Shown: piece after piece, positions 1-6,984 of the stretch
How positions within the stretch are numbered: the stretch's first letter is position 1
Layout of the letters: each line of letters opens with the position of its first letter
Source of the DNA: Arthrobacter sp. M2012083
GTDB lineage: Bacteria; Actinomycetota; Actinomycetes; Actinomycetales; Micrococcaceae
Length of the DNA stretch: 32,260 nt
Assembly: GCF_000281065.1 (NCBI RefSeq)
Contig: NZ_AKKK01000026.1
Location: 1 to 32,260 of the forward strand
Direction: 5' to 3'
Notes under the pieces: model-generated
Told to the model about the DNA's origin: nothing
Databases searched by the model: none
What the model saw: the letters and a program-made list of their open reading frames with translations, nothing else
Made by a program: the position numbers and the translations under genes

Positions 1-104
1 CTCCCCAACCACCCTCAACTACCAATTCACAGGAACGGGACTGCCCACAACCACCTTCTCCAACACCTTCTGAGCCCGCAGCAAGGTTTCGCGGGACCGG
101 GTAG
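1..104. other. left-edge intergenic stretch
   Basis: No complete gene is visible. On the minus strand a short open frame runs through the tetR 3' end and this stretch and stops at 19-21. Its last residues (RAQKVLEKVVVGSPVPVNW) look protein-like, but it has no good start codon and overlaps tetR in another frame. On the plus strand a frame open at the window edge stops at 71-73. Either could be the tail of a neighbouring or decayed gene, or chance; neither can be assigned. Confidence 0.2.
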
Positions 105-695
105 CTATACCGGAGGGGCGAAAGCTATCTGCTCCGTGCGGGCAATGCCCCGCTCAATGGCCGCCTTGTCGATGCCCAACAGCGTGGTGAGCCACATGCC
201 GTTCTGCACTACTACGATGTCGGCCGCCCGTTCCTTGCATTCGTTCGGGGAAAGGCCCGGAATTGCATTGCCGATCAAGGCCGCGAGCCCTTGGAGGTAT
301 CTCTCAAAGGCCGCGGCATTGATTCGCGCAAACTCCTCATCCGCCTGGGCGAGGGCCCACAAGTGGAGGCGGAGGGATAGGTAAGGTGTGGTCAGAAGCC
401 CGGGGTCCGCAACGCGCCGAAGCGACTCCCGGAGTTGCTCGTCCGGGGTTGACGCAGCCTTGGGTTCCACCAGCAGGAGGTCGTGCGCTTCAATCTGGTG
501 AAGAACCGCGCGGATCAGACTCGGCTTGTCTTCGTAGTAGTAGTTCACAAGCCCAAGAGCGACGCCGGCTTCACGCGCCACAGCGCGCATGTTGATACCC
601 GAAATGCCGTGGCGGGACAGTAGTTCCAGGGCTGCGTCGAGAATGCGTTTCTGCCTGTCAACCTGTTCGCCGGACTTTACGGTGCTTGTACCCAT
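105..695 (-). CDS. TetR/AcrR-family transcriptional regulator
   Basis: A 196-residue protein of normal TetR length. An N-terminal helix-turn-helix occupies roughly residues 15-62: the recognition part reads ISGINMRAVAREAGVALGLV, followed by the typical NYYYEDKPSLIRAV stretch. The rest is an all-helical ligand-binding domain that is not diagnostic. Such proteins bind DNA as dimers and leave it when a small ligand binds; the ligand is unknown. The ATG at 695 has no Shine-Dalgarno sequence, but TAGTCT lies exactly 6 nt upstream, which suggests a leaderless transcript. It is the last of three regulator genes on the minus strand (44 bp after merR); no efflux or enzyme gene adjoins it inside the window, so its target may lie beyond the left edge. 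Confidence 0.88.
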   Translation of the reverse strand: MGTSTVKSGEQVDRQKRILDAALELLSRHGISGINMRAVAREAGVALGLVNYYYEDKPSLIRAVLHQIEAHDLLLVEPKAASTPDEQLRESLRRVADPGLLTTPYLSLRLHLWALAQADEEFARINAAAFERYLQGLAALIGNAIPGLSPNECKERAADIVVVQNGMWLTTLLGIDKAAIERGIARTEQIAFAPPV

Positions 696-701
696 TCGGC
701 C

Positions 702-707
702 AGACTA
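702..707 (-). promoter_or_regulatory. candidate -10 box of tetR, leaderless start
   Basis: TAGTCT on the minus strand is followed by 6 nt and then the tetR ATG. No Shine-Dalgarno sequence is present between them, and no good -35 box is seen 16-18 bp upstream. The same TANNNT-N6-start layout recurs at several other genes in this window. Confidence 0.45.
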
Positions 708-739
708 TTGCCTAACCATGATCGGCGCATCCTGACCGT

Positions 740-1498
740 CTACAGGTTCCTTTCCGCGTAAACCCTCAGAGCATCCCTGACGAAAGTTGCGCCTCTTTCT
801 CCGCCATAGTTGGCGGCAAATCGAGGGTCGGCTACGTACATTTCTCCGAGGCCCTCGACGTAGCCCTTGGCGTCTCCGCCGGGAGCGGCGGAGGGAGTTC
901 CAGGGATGCCGCGAAGCCACTCGACGTGGCGTCGCGCCACGTCTTGCGCCGCCTCGCTATCCGGTGAAACCCCGGATTCTGCGGCAGAGATCCAGTCTGC
1001 GCCCAGCTTCTCCACGCGGACTTTCCACTCCTGCTTTTCCTCGGCGCTCATTCCGCGCCACCAGGAATCACTTGCGGCATAGGCATCTTTGCCCCAGCGT
1101 TCCTCCACCTCATCCTTGTACTGAGTGTGGTCGAAGCCATCAAACATGTTCTGTGCCATGTACTTTCCATCCCCTTTCATCGTGTCAATGGTCTGCCGAA
1201 CGGAGGCGATCTGCCTGGTCAGCCTGTCCTGCTCCTGGGCGAGCCATTCCAGATGGCTGCTCAGCGCTTTGACGGTATCCGTCTCGCGGTCAAGAACCTC
1301 GGCTATGGCCGGTAGTCCAAGTCCAAGTTCCCGGAGCAGGATGATCCGCTGGAGCTGAACCAGAGCCGGGCCGTCATAGTAGCGATAGCCGTTATGGCCG
1401 GTCCGGCTTGGCTTCAACAGCCCAATGTCGTCGTAGTGACGCAGCGTGCGGCTGGTGGTCCCTGCAATCCTGGCAATTTCCTGAATTGACCAGTCCAT
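740..1498 (-). CDS. MerR-family regulator with TipAS ligand-binding domain
   Basis: A 252-residue protein. Residues 1-70 form a MerR winged helix (IQEIARIAGTTSRTLRHYDD, then GLLKPSRTGHNGYRYY). About 72-110 is a dimerisation coiled coil. From about residue 114 (MAQNMFDGFDHTQYKDE) to the end is a TipAS domain, the antibiotic-binding domain of Streptomyces TipAL; these proteins usually activate their own promoter when they trap thiopeptides or related drugs. The length fits TipAL. The start is fixed by GGAGG 4 nt before the ATG. The upstream promoter has the stretched 19-bp spacer with a central dyad expected of a MerR-activated gene, so autoregulation is likely. Whether it binds thiopeptides is inference from the family. 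Confidence 0.9.
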   Translation of the reverse strand: MDWSIQEIARIAGTTSRTLRHYDDIGLLKPSRTGHNGYRYYDGPALVQLQRIILLRELGLGLPAIAEVLDRETDTVKALSSHLEWLAQEQDRLTRQIASVRQTIDTMKGDGKYMAQNMFDGFDHTQYKDEVEERWGKDAYAASDSWWRGMSAEEKQEWKVRVEKLGADWISAAESGVSPDSEAAQDVARRHVEWLRGIPGTPSAAPGGDAKGYVEGLGEMYVADPRFAANYGGERGATFVRDALRVYAERNL

Positions 1499-1526
1499 AC
1501 GTCCTCCGTCCTGTGCTTGTCCTTCG

Positions 1527-1557
1527 ACAGTAGAGGTTGACGTTACGTCAAGGTCAA
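1527..1557 (-). promoter_or_regulatory. MerR-type promoter with dyad in 19-bp spacer
   Basis: On the minus strand TTGACC (1557-1552) and TACTGT (1532-1527) are separated by 19 bp, longer than the usual 17. The spacer contains the palindrome TTGACGTAACGTCAA (1551-1537). An over-long spacer holding the operator dyad is the known mark of promoters that MerR-family activators untwist. It lies directly upstream of the TipAS-type merR gene. Confidence 0.7.
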
Positions 1558-1575
1558 GGGGATGCTGACCAGCAC

Positions 1576-2226
1576 TTAGTCAGCCAGGATCAGGTAAAGA
1601 GCCCGACGGGTTTCGTCCAGCTTTTCGATCGCCGCTTGGCGCTGTTCGTCGGTAGCGGCTCCGCGGAATTGGTGGATGACGCCCATGAGCTTGCCGACGC
1701 TTTGGTGGAATGCTGCGCCTGTTCCGTCGGCCTCGGTGTTCCATGCGTTGGCGAGCTCTTCTTCATGCTCGGCGACGTAAGCCTTGCCGTCGTCAGTGAG
1801 CGTGAACTCGGTACGCCGACCCTCGCCGACGGCGACGATCAGTTCTTCGTCCACCAGCTGTTGCAGCGTCGGGTAGACGGAACCGGGGCTGGGACGCCAT
1901 GCCCCGGACGTCTTCTCTGCGATCGTTTTGATCAGGCCGTAACCGTTGGAAGGGGCCTCAGCCAAGAGCGAAAGAATCGCTGCGCGGACGTCCCCGCGGT
2001 TGGCTCGGCGTGATCCGCCGGGACCGAAGCCCCTCGGTCCGAAGCCGGGTCCGAAGCCTGGGCCAAATCCGCCAGGACCGAAGCCCGGGCCAAATCCGCC
2101 TCCGCCGTGCCCGCCCGGACCGCGGCGGCCCTTGCCTCGGTTGAAGCGCCCACGGCCGTGTCCGTGTCCGGGGTGTCCGAGGTCGTGCTCGGGGAAGGTG
2201 TTGTCGTGTTCGTTGATGCCTTTCAT
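1576..2226 (-). CDS. PadR-family transcriptional regulator with His/Gly-rich N-terminus
   Basis: A 216-residue protein. Residues 1 to about 72 are low complexity: a His-containing start (HDNTFPEHDLGHPGHGHG), an Arg/Gly stretch, then repeats built from GFGPG. The PadR winged helix follows at about 76-150: RGDVRAAILSLLAEAPSNGY, then SPGSVYPTLQQLVDEELI and GRRTEFTLTDDGKAYV, the standard PadR markers. A helical C-terminal dimerisation region ends the protein. PadR proteins usually repress exporter or stress genes and themselves. The start is supported by GAGAGGA about 10 nt upstream. The His cluster could bind metal, but that is inference. Palindromic TATCG elements upstream probably form its operator. 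The gene ends 77 bp before merR. Confidence 0.88.
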   Translation of the reverse strand: MKGINEHDNTFPEHDLGHPGHGHGRGRFNRGKGRRGPGGHGGGGFGPGFGPGGFGPGFGPGFGPRGFGPGGSRRANRGDVRAAILSLLAEAPSNGYGLIKTIAEKTSGAWRPSPGSVYPTLQQLVDEELIVAVGEGRRTEFTLTDDGKAYVAEHEEELANAWNTEADGTGAAFHQSVGKLMGVIHQFRGAATDEQRQAAIEKLDETRRALYLILAD

Positions 2227-2266
2227 AGCAGCATCGTCCTCTCGGTTGTGTGGTTCACCGAAGAAG

Positions 2267-2302
2267 TATCGGCGATAGTTAACGATATATCGGTAAATAT
2301 CG
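2267..2302. promoter_or_regulatory. putative PadR operator cluster (TATCG palindromes)
   Basis: Upstream of padR are TATCGGCGATA (2267-2277, 5-bp arms around one base) and the perfect palindrome CGATATATCG (2283-2292), followed by a further ATATCG half site ending at 2302. AT-rich TATCG dyads in otherwise GC-rich DNA just before a PadR gene suggest an autoregulatory operator. Binding is inferred only from position and symmetry. Confidence 0.5.
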
Positions 2303-2329
2303 CTTCGTCAATACCTGGAATCGGGATGC

Positions 2330-2406
2330 GAGAGAGCGTCGGCGGGAATCCCGTGGGTTGTGAGAGAGCGTCGGCGGGAATCCCGTGGGTTGTGAGAGAG
2401 CGTCGG
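2330..2406. repeat. 32-bp tandem direct repeat, about 2.4 copies
   Basis: Two identical 32-bp units (2330-2361 and 2362-2393) and a 13-nt partial third copy (2394-2406). Each unit starts GAGAGAGCGTCGG and contains the palindrome CGGGAATCCCG. The array lies between the padR promoter and the terminator after nadE. There are no spacers, so it is not CRISPR. Its function is unknown; perfect identity of the copies indicates recent duplication. Confidence 0.85.
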
Positions 2407-2413
2407 TTAAAGC

Positions 2414-2460
2414 ACGACGGCGGGTGCGGACTTCCAAGGGAAGCCGGCACCCGCCGTCGT
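2414..2460 (-). terminator. strong hairpin terminator downstream of nadE
   Basis: Arms at 2414-2427 and 2447-2460 form a perfect 14-bp GC-rich stem (ACGACGGCGGGTGC and its complement). It is capped by an inner CTTCC/GGAAG stem with an AAG loop. It sits 39 bp after the nadE stop. There is no long T run, as is common for actinobacterial terminators. It may also insulate padR from nadE read-through. Confidence 0.75.
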
Positions 2461-2499
2461 GGTTGGTCCAGCGGTCGTGGTTGGTCTAAAGGGACGTAA

Positions 2500-3321
2500 C
2501 TATTTCCACCACGTATCGAAGATGGTGACCGGAACGGTTCGCTTGTGGCGCGTGCGGAGGTATTTCTGCTCGATGAGTTCTGCTGCGCCTTCGGCCACCT
2601 CGCGACCCTCAAGATAGTCGTCGATCTGGTCGTAGGTGATGCCCAGCTCGTCCTCATCGGTGCGACCGGGCTTGTCGTCCAGGAGGTCGGCCGTGGGGAC
2701 CTTCTGCCAGAGGCGGGCCGGAGCGCCCAGTTCTGCCAGGATTGCGCGGTTCTGGCGCTTGTTCAGGCCGAACAGCGGAAGGATGTCCGCGCCGCCGTCG
2801 CCGAACTTCGTGAAGAAGCCCGTGACGGACTCAGCGCCATGGTCGGTGCCCACCACCAGGTAATTGTGTTCGCCGGCCAGGGCGTACTGCGCGATCATGC
2901 GTGCACGGGCCTTGGTATTGCCCTTGTGGAAGTCGGAAATTTCCGCGCCGGTGGTTTTCTCGAACTCTTCCTCGAAGCCATCAACGGCGCGGGAGATGTT
3001 AAAGGTCCACTCGGTCTTGGCTTTGATGAAGTCCAGGGCTGCCTGGGCGTCGTCTTCGTCGTGTTGGATGCCGTAGGGGAGGCGGACGGCCACGAAGTTC
3101 GCCTCTGCGCCGTCGGCTTCGAGCTCCTCGACCGCCAGCTGGGCCAGTCGCCCCGCCAGGGTGGAGTCGAGGCCGCCGGAGATGCCCAGTACGAAGCCTT
3201 TAGTCCCCGTCGCCTTCACGTAGTCCTTCAGGAAGGCGACCCGTTTGCGGATCTCCTCCGCAGGATCGATCCGGGGCTGGACGCCCATTTCTTCAATGAT
3301 CTTGGCCTGGAGTTCGCGCAT
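2500..3321 (-). CDS. nadE: ammonia-dependent NAD+ synthetase
   Basis: A 273-residue protein of the usual length for the short, ammonia-using NadE without a glutaminase domain. It makes NAD+ from nicotinic acid adenine dinucleotide, ATP and ammonia, the last step of NAD biosynthesis, in the cytoplasm. The ATP-pyrophosphatase loop GISGGLDST is at residues 46-54. Other family markers are [25 protein letters not shown] and KVPTADL followed by [14 protein letters not shown]. It ends FDTWWK, as in many close homologues. The ATG at 3321 lacks a Shine-Dalgarno sequence, but TAGTGT lies exactly 6 nt upstream, pointing to leaderless translation. The gene is followed by a strong hairpin and appears to be transcribed alone. 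Confidence 0.95.
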   Translation of the reverse strand: MRELQAKIIEEMGVQPRIDPAEEIRKRVAFLKDYVKATGTKGFVLGISGGLDSTLAGRLAQLAVEELEADGAEANFVAVRLPYGIQHDEDDAQAALDFIKAKTEWTFNISRAVDGFEEEFEKTTGAEISDFHKGNTKARARMIAQYALAGEHNYLVVGTDHGAESVTGFFTKFGDGGADILPLFGLNKRQNRAILAELGAPARLWQKVPTADLLDDKPGRTDEDELGITYDQIDDYLEGREVAEGAAELIEQKYLRTRHKRTVPVTIFDTWWK

Positions 3322-3327
3322 GGTCCA

Positions 3328-3333
3328 ACACTA
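3328..3333 (-). promoter_or_regulatory. candidate -10 box of nadE, leaderless start
   Basis: TAGTGT on the minus strand, then TGGACC, then the nadE ATG. The 6-nt spacing would place the transcription start at or next to the A of the start codon. No Shine-Dalgarno sequence exists. Confidence 0.5.
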
Positions 3334-3388
3334 GTCAGCATGGTTATGGACGCTCAACCATATTGCGCGCGTCCAGGACAAATGTCAG

Positions 3389-4405
3389 CTAATTGGCGGG
3401 GGCCGGACCCGTGGAGCCGCGGACCGTGAGGTGCGTGGGCATGACGGCAAGGCGCCTGCTGGATCCGGAGTTCAGGGGATCCAGCTGTGCCAGCAACATG
3501 GAGACGGCCACGCGCCCGGCCTGCTCAATCGGCGAGGCCATGGTGGTAAGGGGCGGGTTGCAAAAGTCGGCGCCGAAGATGTCGTCGCACCCTACAATGC
3601 TCATGTCACCGGGCACGCGTATGCCGCGTTCGCGGAGGCGCTGCAGCATGCCGATGGCCAACAGGTCATTAAAGACGATGCAGGCAGTGGCTCCTGTCCG
3701 CACTGCCGCGTCTGCTGCTGCCGCACCGGATGTAGTCTTCGGGGTGAATGGACCCACCCGGGACGTGGTGAGCCCACGGTCGCGGCTTTCGTCCTCAAAG
3801 GTCTTCCATCGCTTGGCATTGGACCAGGACGACGCCGGGCCGCCGACGTAGCAAATCCTGCTGTGACCCAAGGACGTGAGGTGTTCCAGCGCCTGGACTA
3901 CGGCGCCCGGGGTGTCGATCACTACCGTGGGTGCGTTGGAGGAAGACCTGTTGATGGTCACAATCGCTTGTGACGATGCTGCCTCGAGGATCTGAGCGTC
4001 CGTGAGTCGGGATGCGGCAAGAATGAATCCGTCGGCCGTCCGTTGCATCTTGCGGAGGGTGTCTGCTTCCATTTCGGCGGACTCTTCGGTGTCCACGAGC
4101 AACTGCGTGTAGCCGGCGGCTTTTAGCTGGTTCTGCGTTCCCCGGATGATGTCGAAGTAGAAGGGGTTGGTGACGTCGGGAACAAGGAGGGCGATGGCGT
4201 TGGTGCGTCCGGAACTTAGCCCGCGGGCCTGTGAGCTGGGGACATAGTTGAGCTCGGCCGCTACCTTTTCGATGCGTTCGCGGGTCAGGCGGTTCACCCG
4301 GTCCGGGTTGGACAACGCCCTGGAAACCGTTGAAGTTGCCACGCCGGCCCGTTCTGCTACGTCCCGGATAGTCGGTGCTGTTGCCCTTGCGCTGGTCTCT
4401 CCCAT
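3389..4405 (-). CDS. LacI-family repressor of the divergent uronate operon
   Basis: A 338-residue LacI-family protein. The N-terminal helix-turn-helix (PTIRDVAERAGVATSTVSRA) is followed by the hinge helix region ending SSQARGLSSGRTN. The rest is a periplasmic-binding-protein-like effector domain, including DVTNPFYFDIIRGT and a C-terminal GCDDIFGADFCNPPLTTM segment. The open frame extends to 4510, but the ATG at 4405 is chosen because it puts the HTH about 11 residues from the start and because TTGCCA-N17-TGCAAT ends 6 nt before it. It is transcribed away from the ten-gene sugar operon. An operator-like palindrome between the two overlaps the -35 boxes of both promoters, so it most likely represses the operon and itself until a sugar acid or derivative binds. 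Confidence 0.92.
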   Translation of the reverse strand: MGETSARATAPTIRDVAERAGVATSTVSRALSNPDRVNRLTRERIEKVAAELNYVPSSQARGLSSGRTNAIALLVPDVTNPFYFDIIRGTQNQLKAAGYTQLLVDTEESAEMEADTLRKMQRTADGFILAASRLTDAQILEAASSQAIVTINRSSSNAPTVVIDTPGAVVQALEHLTSLGHSRICYVGGPASSWSNAKRWKTFEDESRDRGLTTSRVGPFTPKTTSGAAAADAAVRTGATACIVFNDLLAIGMLQRLRERGIRVPGDMSIVGCDDIFGADFCNPPLTTMASPIEQAGRVAVSMLLAQLDPLNSGSSRRLAVMPTHLTVRGSTGPAPAN

Positions 4406-4411
4406 AGGAAG

Positions 4412-4440
4412 ATTGCAGCACTCTTGGCAACTTTTGGCAA
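4412..4440 (-). promoter_or_regulatory. promoter of the lacI-type repressor gene
   Basis: On the minus strand TTGCCA (4440-4435) and TGCAAT (4417-4412) are 17 bp apart, and the chosen ATG follows 6 nt after the -10 box. There is no Shine-Dalgarno sequence, so the transcript may be leaderless. The -35 box overlaps the operator palindrome at 4436-4449. Confidence 0.55.
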
Positions 4441-4449
4441 ACGCTTGCC
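4436..4449. promoter_or_regulatory. LacI-type operator shared by divergent promoters
   Basis: GGCAAACGCTTGCC is a palindrome around a central CG, with GGCAA and TTGCC arms and one imperfect pair. A central CG with symmetric arms is the classic form of LacI-family operators. Further half sites flank it: TTGGCAA at 4424-4430 and TTGCCAA at 4457-4463. It lies between the repressor gene and the operon it presumably controls. Confidence 0.7.
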
Positions 4450-4474
4450 GCCTTGATTGCCAACTCCCTAGACT
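4445..4474 (+). promoter_or_regulatory. promoter of the ten-gene uronate operon
   Basis: TTGCCG (4445-4450) and TAGACT (4469-4474) are 18 bp apart. The -35 box falls inside the LacI-type operator, so repressor binding would block RNA polymerase. A leader of about 60 nt with AAGGAGGA at 4528-4535 precedes the first ATG. Confidence 0.55.
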
Positions 4475-4539
4475 CAACTTCGAAGCCCCTGTGACGCACG
4501 CCACCACCACCTGCGGGCTTGGTAATCAAGGAGGAAACA

Positions 4540-5898
4540 ATGAGGTTTACACCGTCAGCGAAGCTGGCCGCCGTTCTGGCAACGGCCGCCTTGGCTTTAA
4601 CCGCCTGCGGGGGAAGCGGCAGCAGTTCGGACAGCACCGGAGGTGCCGTAGACGGCGCCGGAAAGAAGCTGAGCGTCCTTACCGGGGTCAACAACCAATA
4701 TCCCGAGCAGCAGAAGGAATGGTTCAAGGACATTGCCGCGAAGTTCAAGGCAAAGACGGGTGCGGACATCGAGTTCGAAACGTTCGCATCTGCCAACGAC
4801 GAACTGACCCGCATTCAGACGTCAGTGGTTTCCGGCCAGGGCCCGGACGTCTACAGCCTGGGTACCACGTTCACCCCCACGGCCTATGCCACCAAAGCAT
4901 TCGTGACGCTATCCGAGGAGGACTGGAAGAAAGTCGGCGGGAAGGACCGCTTCAACCAAGCCGCGCTGGGCATTTCCGGCCCGGACGCTGAACACATGGC
5001 CGGAATTCCGTTCGTCAGTCGCCCGTTCGTCATGGCGTACAACAAAGACCTCCTCACCGCCGCAGGCATAGAGAAGCCGGCAACAACCTGGGACGAACTG
5101 GCCGAGCAGGCCAAGAAAATGACCAATGCCGGGACCGGCACCTTCGGCCTTGCCACCGGGTACAAGGACAACTTTGACCCGTGGAAGTTCATTTGGGCCA
5201 TGTCGGTCCAGGCCGGCAACCCGCTGGTGGACGGGACCAACCTGAAGATGGACGACCCAACGGTCAAGAAAGCTTACGAGACCTACTTCGGTTGGCTCAC
5301 CAAGGACAAGGTAGTGGATCCGGCCGCCATCGGCTGGAGCAACAGCAACGCCGTAGCCGCGTTCGCGTCGGGCAAGGCCGGCTACCTGATGATGACGACG
5401 TCCAGCTCCGTTCCCACCTTGGACAAGTCAGCCATCGCGGGTAAGTACGCCTATTCGGTCATGCCCACTACGGCGCCGGGTGAAACAGCGCCAAAGGGCG
5501 ACGGCGACAAGGCCGCCAGCATCCTCTCCGGGGACAACGTGGTGGTTGCTGACTACTCGCAGCAAAAGGACCTGGCGTTCGCGTACATCGAGCTCATCAC
5601 TTCCAAGGAAGAGCAGCTGAACTACCAGAAGATCTTCGGCGAGCTTCCTGCAAATGCAGAGGCGCTCGCGTCCCTGACAGATCCGAAGCTCCAGCCGATC
5701 GCCGAGGCCGCGGGCAAGTCGAAGGCAACACCGTTCACCGGTGCGTGGGGTGATATCCAGCTGGGCCTCCTGAACGTCACCGTCCAGTCCATTCCGGATC
5801 TGGCCAACGGTTCCGTGGACGACGGGGCCTTGGAATCACGGCTCAAGGATGCACAGTCCAAGGGCCAAGCGTCCCTCGACCGGGCCGCGAAGTCCTAG
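4540..5898 (+). CDS. sugar ABC transporter substrate-binding lipoprotein (CUT1 type)
   Basis: A 452-residue extracellular solute-binding protein of family 1. Residues 1-22 are a lipoprotein signal peptide with lipobox LTAC, and Cys23 is the lipidated residue, followed by a Ser/Gly-rich linker. The mature part has the family pattern (GQGPDVYSLGTTFTPTAYA, MAYNKDLL, TWDELAEQAKKM, AAFASGKAGYLMM). It captures the sugar outside the membrane and hands it to the two permeases encoded next. The ATG at 4540 is preceded by a strong AAGGAGGA; an in-frame TTG at 4519 is ignored. It is the first gene of the operon and lies behind the LacI-controlled promoter. The ligand cannot be read from sequence; the downstream enzymes suggest a uronic-acid sugar or glycoside. 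Confidence 0.93.
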   Translation: MRFTPSAKLAAVLATAALALTACGGSGSSSDSTGGAVDGAGKKLSVLTGVNNQYPEQQKEWFKDIAAKFKAKTGADIEFETFASANDELTRIQTSVVSGQGPDVYSLGTTFTPTAYATKAFVTLSEEDWKKVGGKDRFNQAALGISGPDAEHMAGIPFVSRPFVMAYNKDLLTAAGIEKPATTWDELAEQAKKMTNAGTGTFGLATGYKDNFDPWKFIWAMSVQAGNPLVDGTNLKMDDPTVKKAYETYFGWLTKDKVVDPAAIGWSNSNAVAAFASGKAGYLMMTTSSSVPTLDKSAIAGKYAYSVMPTTAPGETAPKGDGDKAASILSGDNVVVADYSQQKDLAFAYIELITSKEEQLNYQKIFGELPANAEALASLTDPKLQPIAEAAGKSKATPFTGAWGDIQLGLLNVTVQSIPDLANGSVDDGALESRLKDAQSKGQASLDRAAKS

Positions 5899-5910
5899 GC
5901 AGGGTTTCCC

Positions 5911-6984
5911 ATGTCCACTGACTCCTTCAGGGAATTGAAGGCCGCGACGGGCCCGGCTGCCGAAGGGCAGCTGGCCCGGTCCAGCACCGCAGGCCAAGCG
6001 CCCGACGCCGATGCCACACCGTCCGCAGGCACAGGCACCACCCAACCCGGGAGCCGCCCCGCCGGCCGCGGTAAGAAACCTGTCCGCCGCAAGGGGTTGA
6101 GCGAGCGCAATCGTCCCTTATGGATGCTGATCCCCGGCGGACTCCTGATGTTCGTCATTATTGTGATTCCGCTGTTCCTGGGCATCTACATGTCGGCCCT
6201 CAACCTGGACCAGTACACGCTACGCAAGTGGGTCAGTGCACCGTTCATCGGCGTCGACAACTTTGTGGAGGCGTTGACCGACTCGCCGCTGCTCCATTCA
6301 GTGTGGTTGAGCGTCAGCTACTCACTGATCGCCATGGTGGTCACATTGCCGCTGGGTATCGCAGCAGCCGTGGCCACGCAGAATGCCTTCAAGGGCCGGG
6401 CGTTGATCCGCTCGATATTCCTGATTCCCTACGTACTGCCGTCGTTCGTTGTGGCGACGGTATGGCGGACCATGTTCCAGCCTGACGGTGTAGTGGATTC
6501 AGCGTTGGGCACCTTCGGCATGGATGGCGGGCTGTGGCTCAACGGTCCGCAAACATATTGGACGCTCATCCTGGTCCAGATCTGGGCTTCGTGGCCCTTC
6601 ATCTACCTGCTGGCATTGTCCGGCCTGCAGTCCGTGGATCACGAGGTCCATGAGGCTTCGGCCTTGGACGGCGCACTGTGGTGGAACAAGTTGCGCTATG
6701 TCATCTTCCCGTATCTTAAGGGTCCGCTCGCGTTGGCCTTCCTGATCGGCATGCTGCATCACATCAACAACTTCACGCTCCCGTTCGTGCTGTTCGGTGT
6801 ACCGGCCCCGGCCGACGTCGAAGTGCTTCCGATCCTGACCTACGTCACCAGCTTCCAGAGCTTCCGCTTCGGTCTCAGCGCCGCCATGGCTTTTGTGTCC
6901 TTGGTGCTGATCGCCATTCCGCTTTTCATCTACCTGCGCGCCGTCAAGTTGGACGACGCCGAGACGCCTGGAGGCAAGAAGTGA
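5911..6984 (+). CDS. sugar ABC transporter permease, MalF/UgpA type
   Basis: A 357-residue inner-membrane permease. Residues 1-68 are a hydrophilic, Ala/Thr/Pro-rich cytoplasmic extension ending in a basic patch (GRGKKPVRRKGLSERNR). Six or so hydrophobic segments follow, starting WMLIPGGLLMFVIIVIPLFL. The cytoplasmic EAA loop that docks to the ATPase reads HEASALDGALWWNKLRYVIF near residues 247-266. It pairs with the next gene product to form the CUT1 membrane channel. It begins 12 nt after the binding-protein stop with AGGCAGGG as a fair ribosome site, and overlaps the next permease by 4 nt (GTGA). The long N-terminal tail is unusual, but no better internal start is apparent. Confidence 0.92.
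   Translation: MSTDSFRELKAATGPAAEGQLARSSTAGQAPDADATPSAGTGTTQPGSRPAGRGKKPVRRKGLSERNRPLWMLIPGGLLMFVIIVIPLFLGIYMSALNLDQYTLRKWVSAPFIGVDNFVEALTDSPLLHSVWLSVSYSLIAMVVTLPLGIAAAVATQNAFKGRALIRSIFLIPYVLPSFVVATVWRTMFQPDGVVDSALGTFGMDGGLWLNGPQTYWTLILVQIWASWPFIYLLALSGLQSVDHEVHEASALDGALWWNKLRYVIFPYLKGPLALAFLIGMLHHINNFTLPFVLFGVPAPADVEVLPILTYVTSFQSFRFGLSAAMAFVSLVLIAIPLFIYLRAVKLDDAETPGGKK

Noticed and set aside
2330..2406. CRISPR-like array
   Set aside because: The repeats are directly adjacent with no spacers, and no cas genes are present.
3349..3374. Possible terminator between the first lacI gene and nadE
   Set aside because: Only about 6 bp of stem (GGACGC with GCGTCC), a long loop and no T run; too weak to call.
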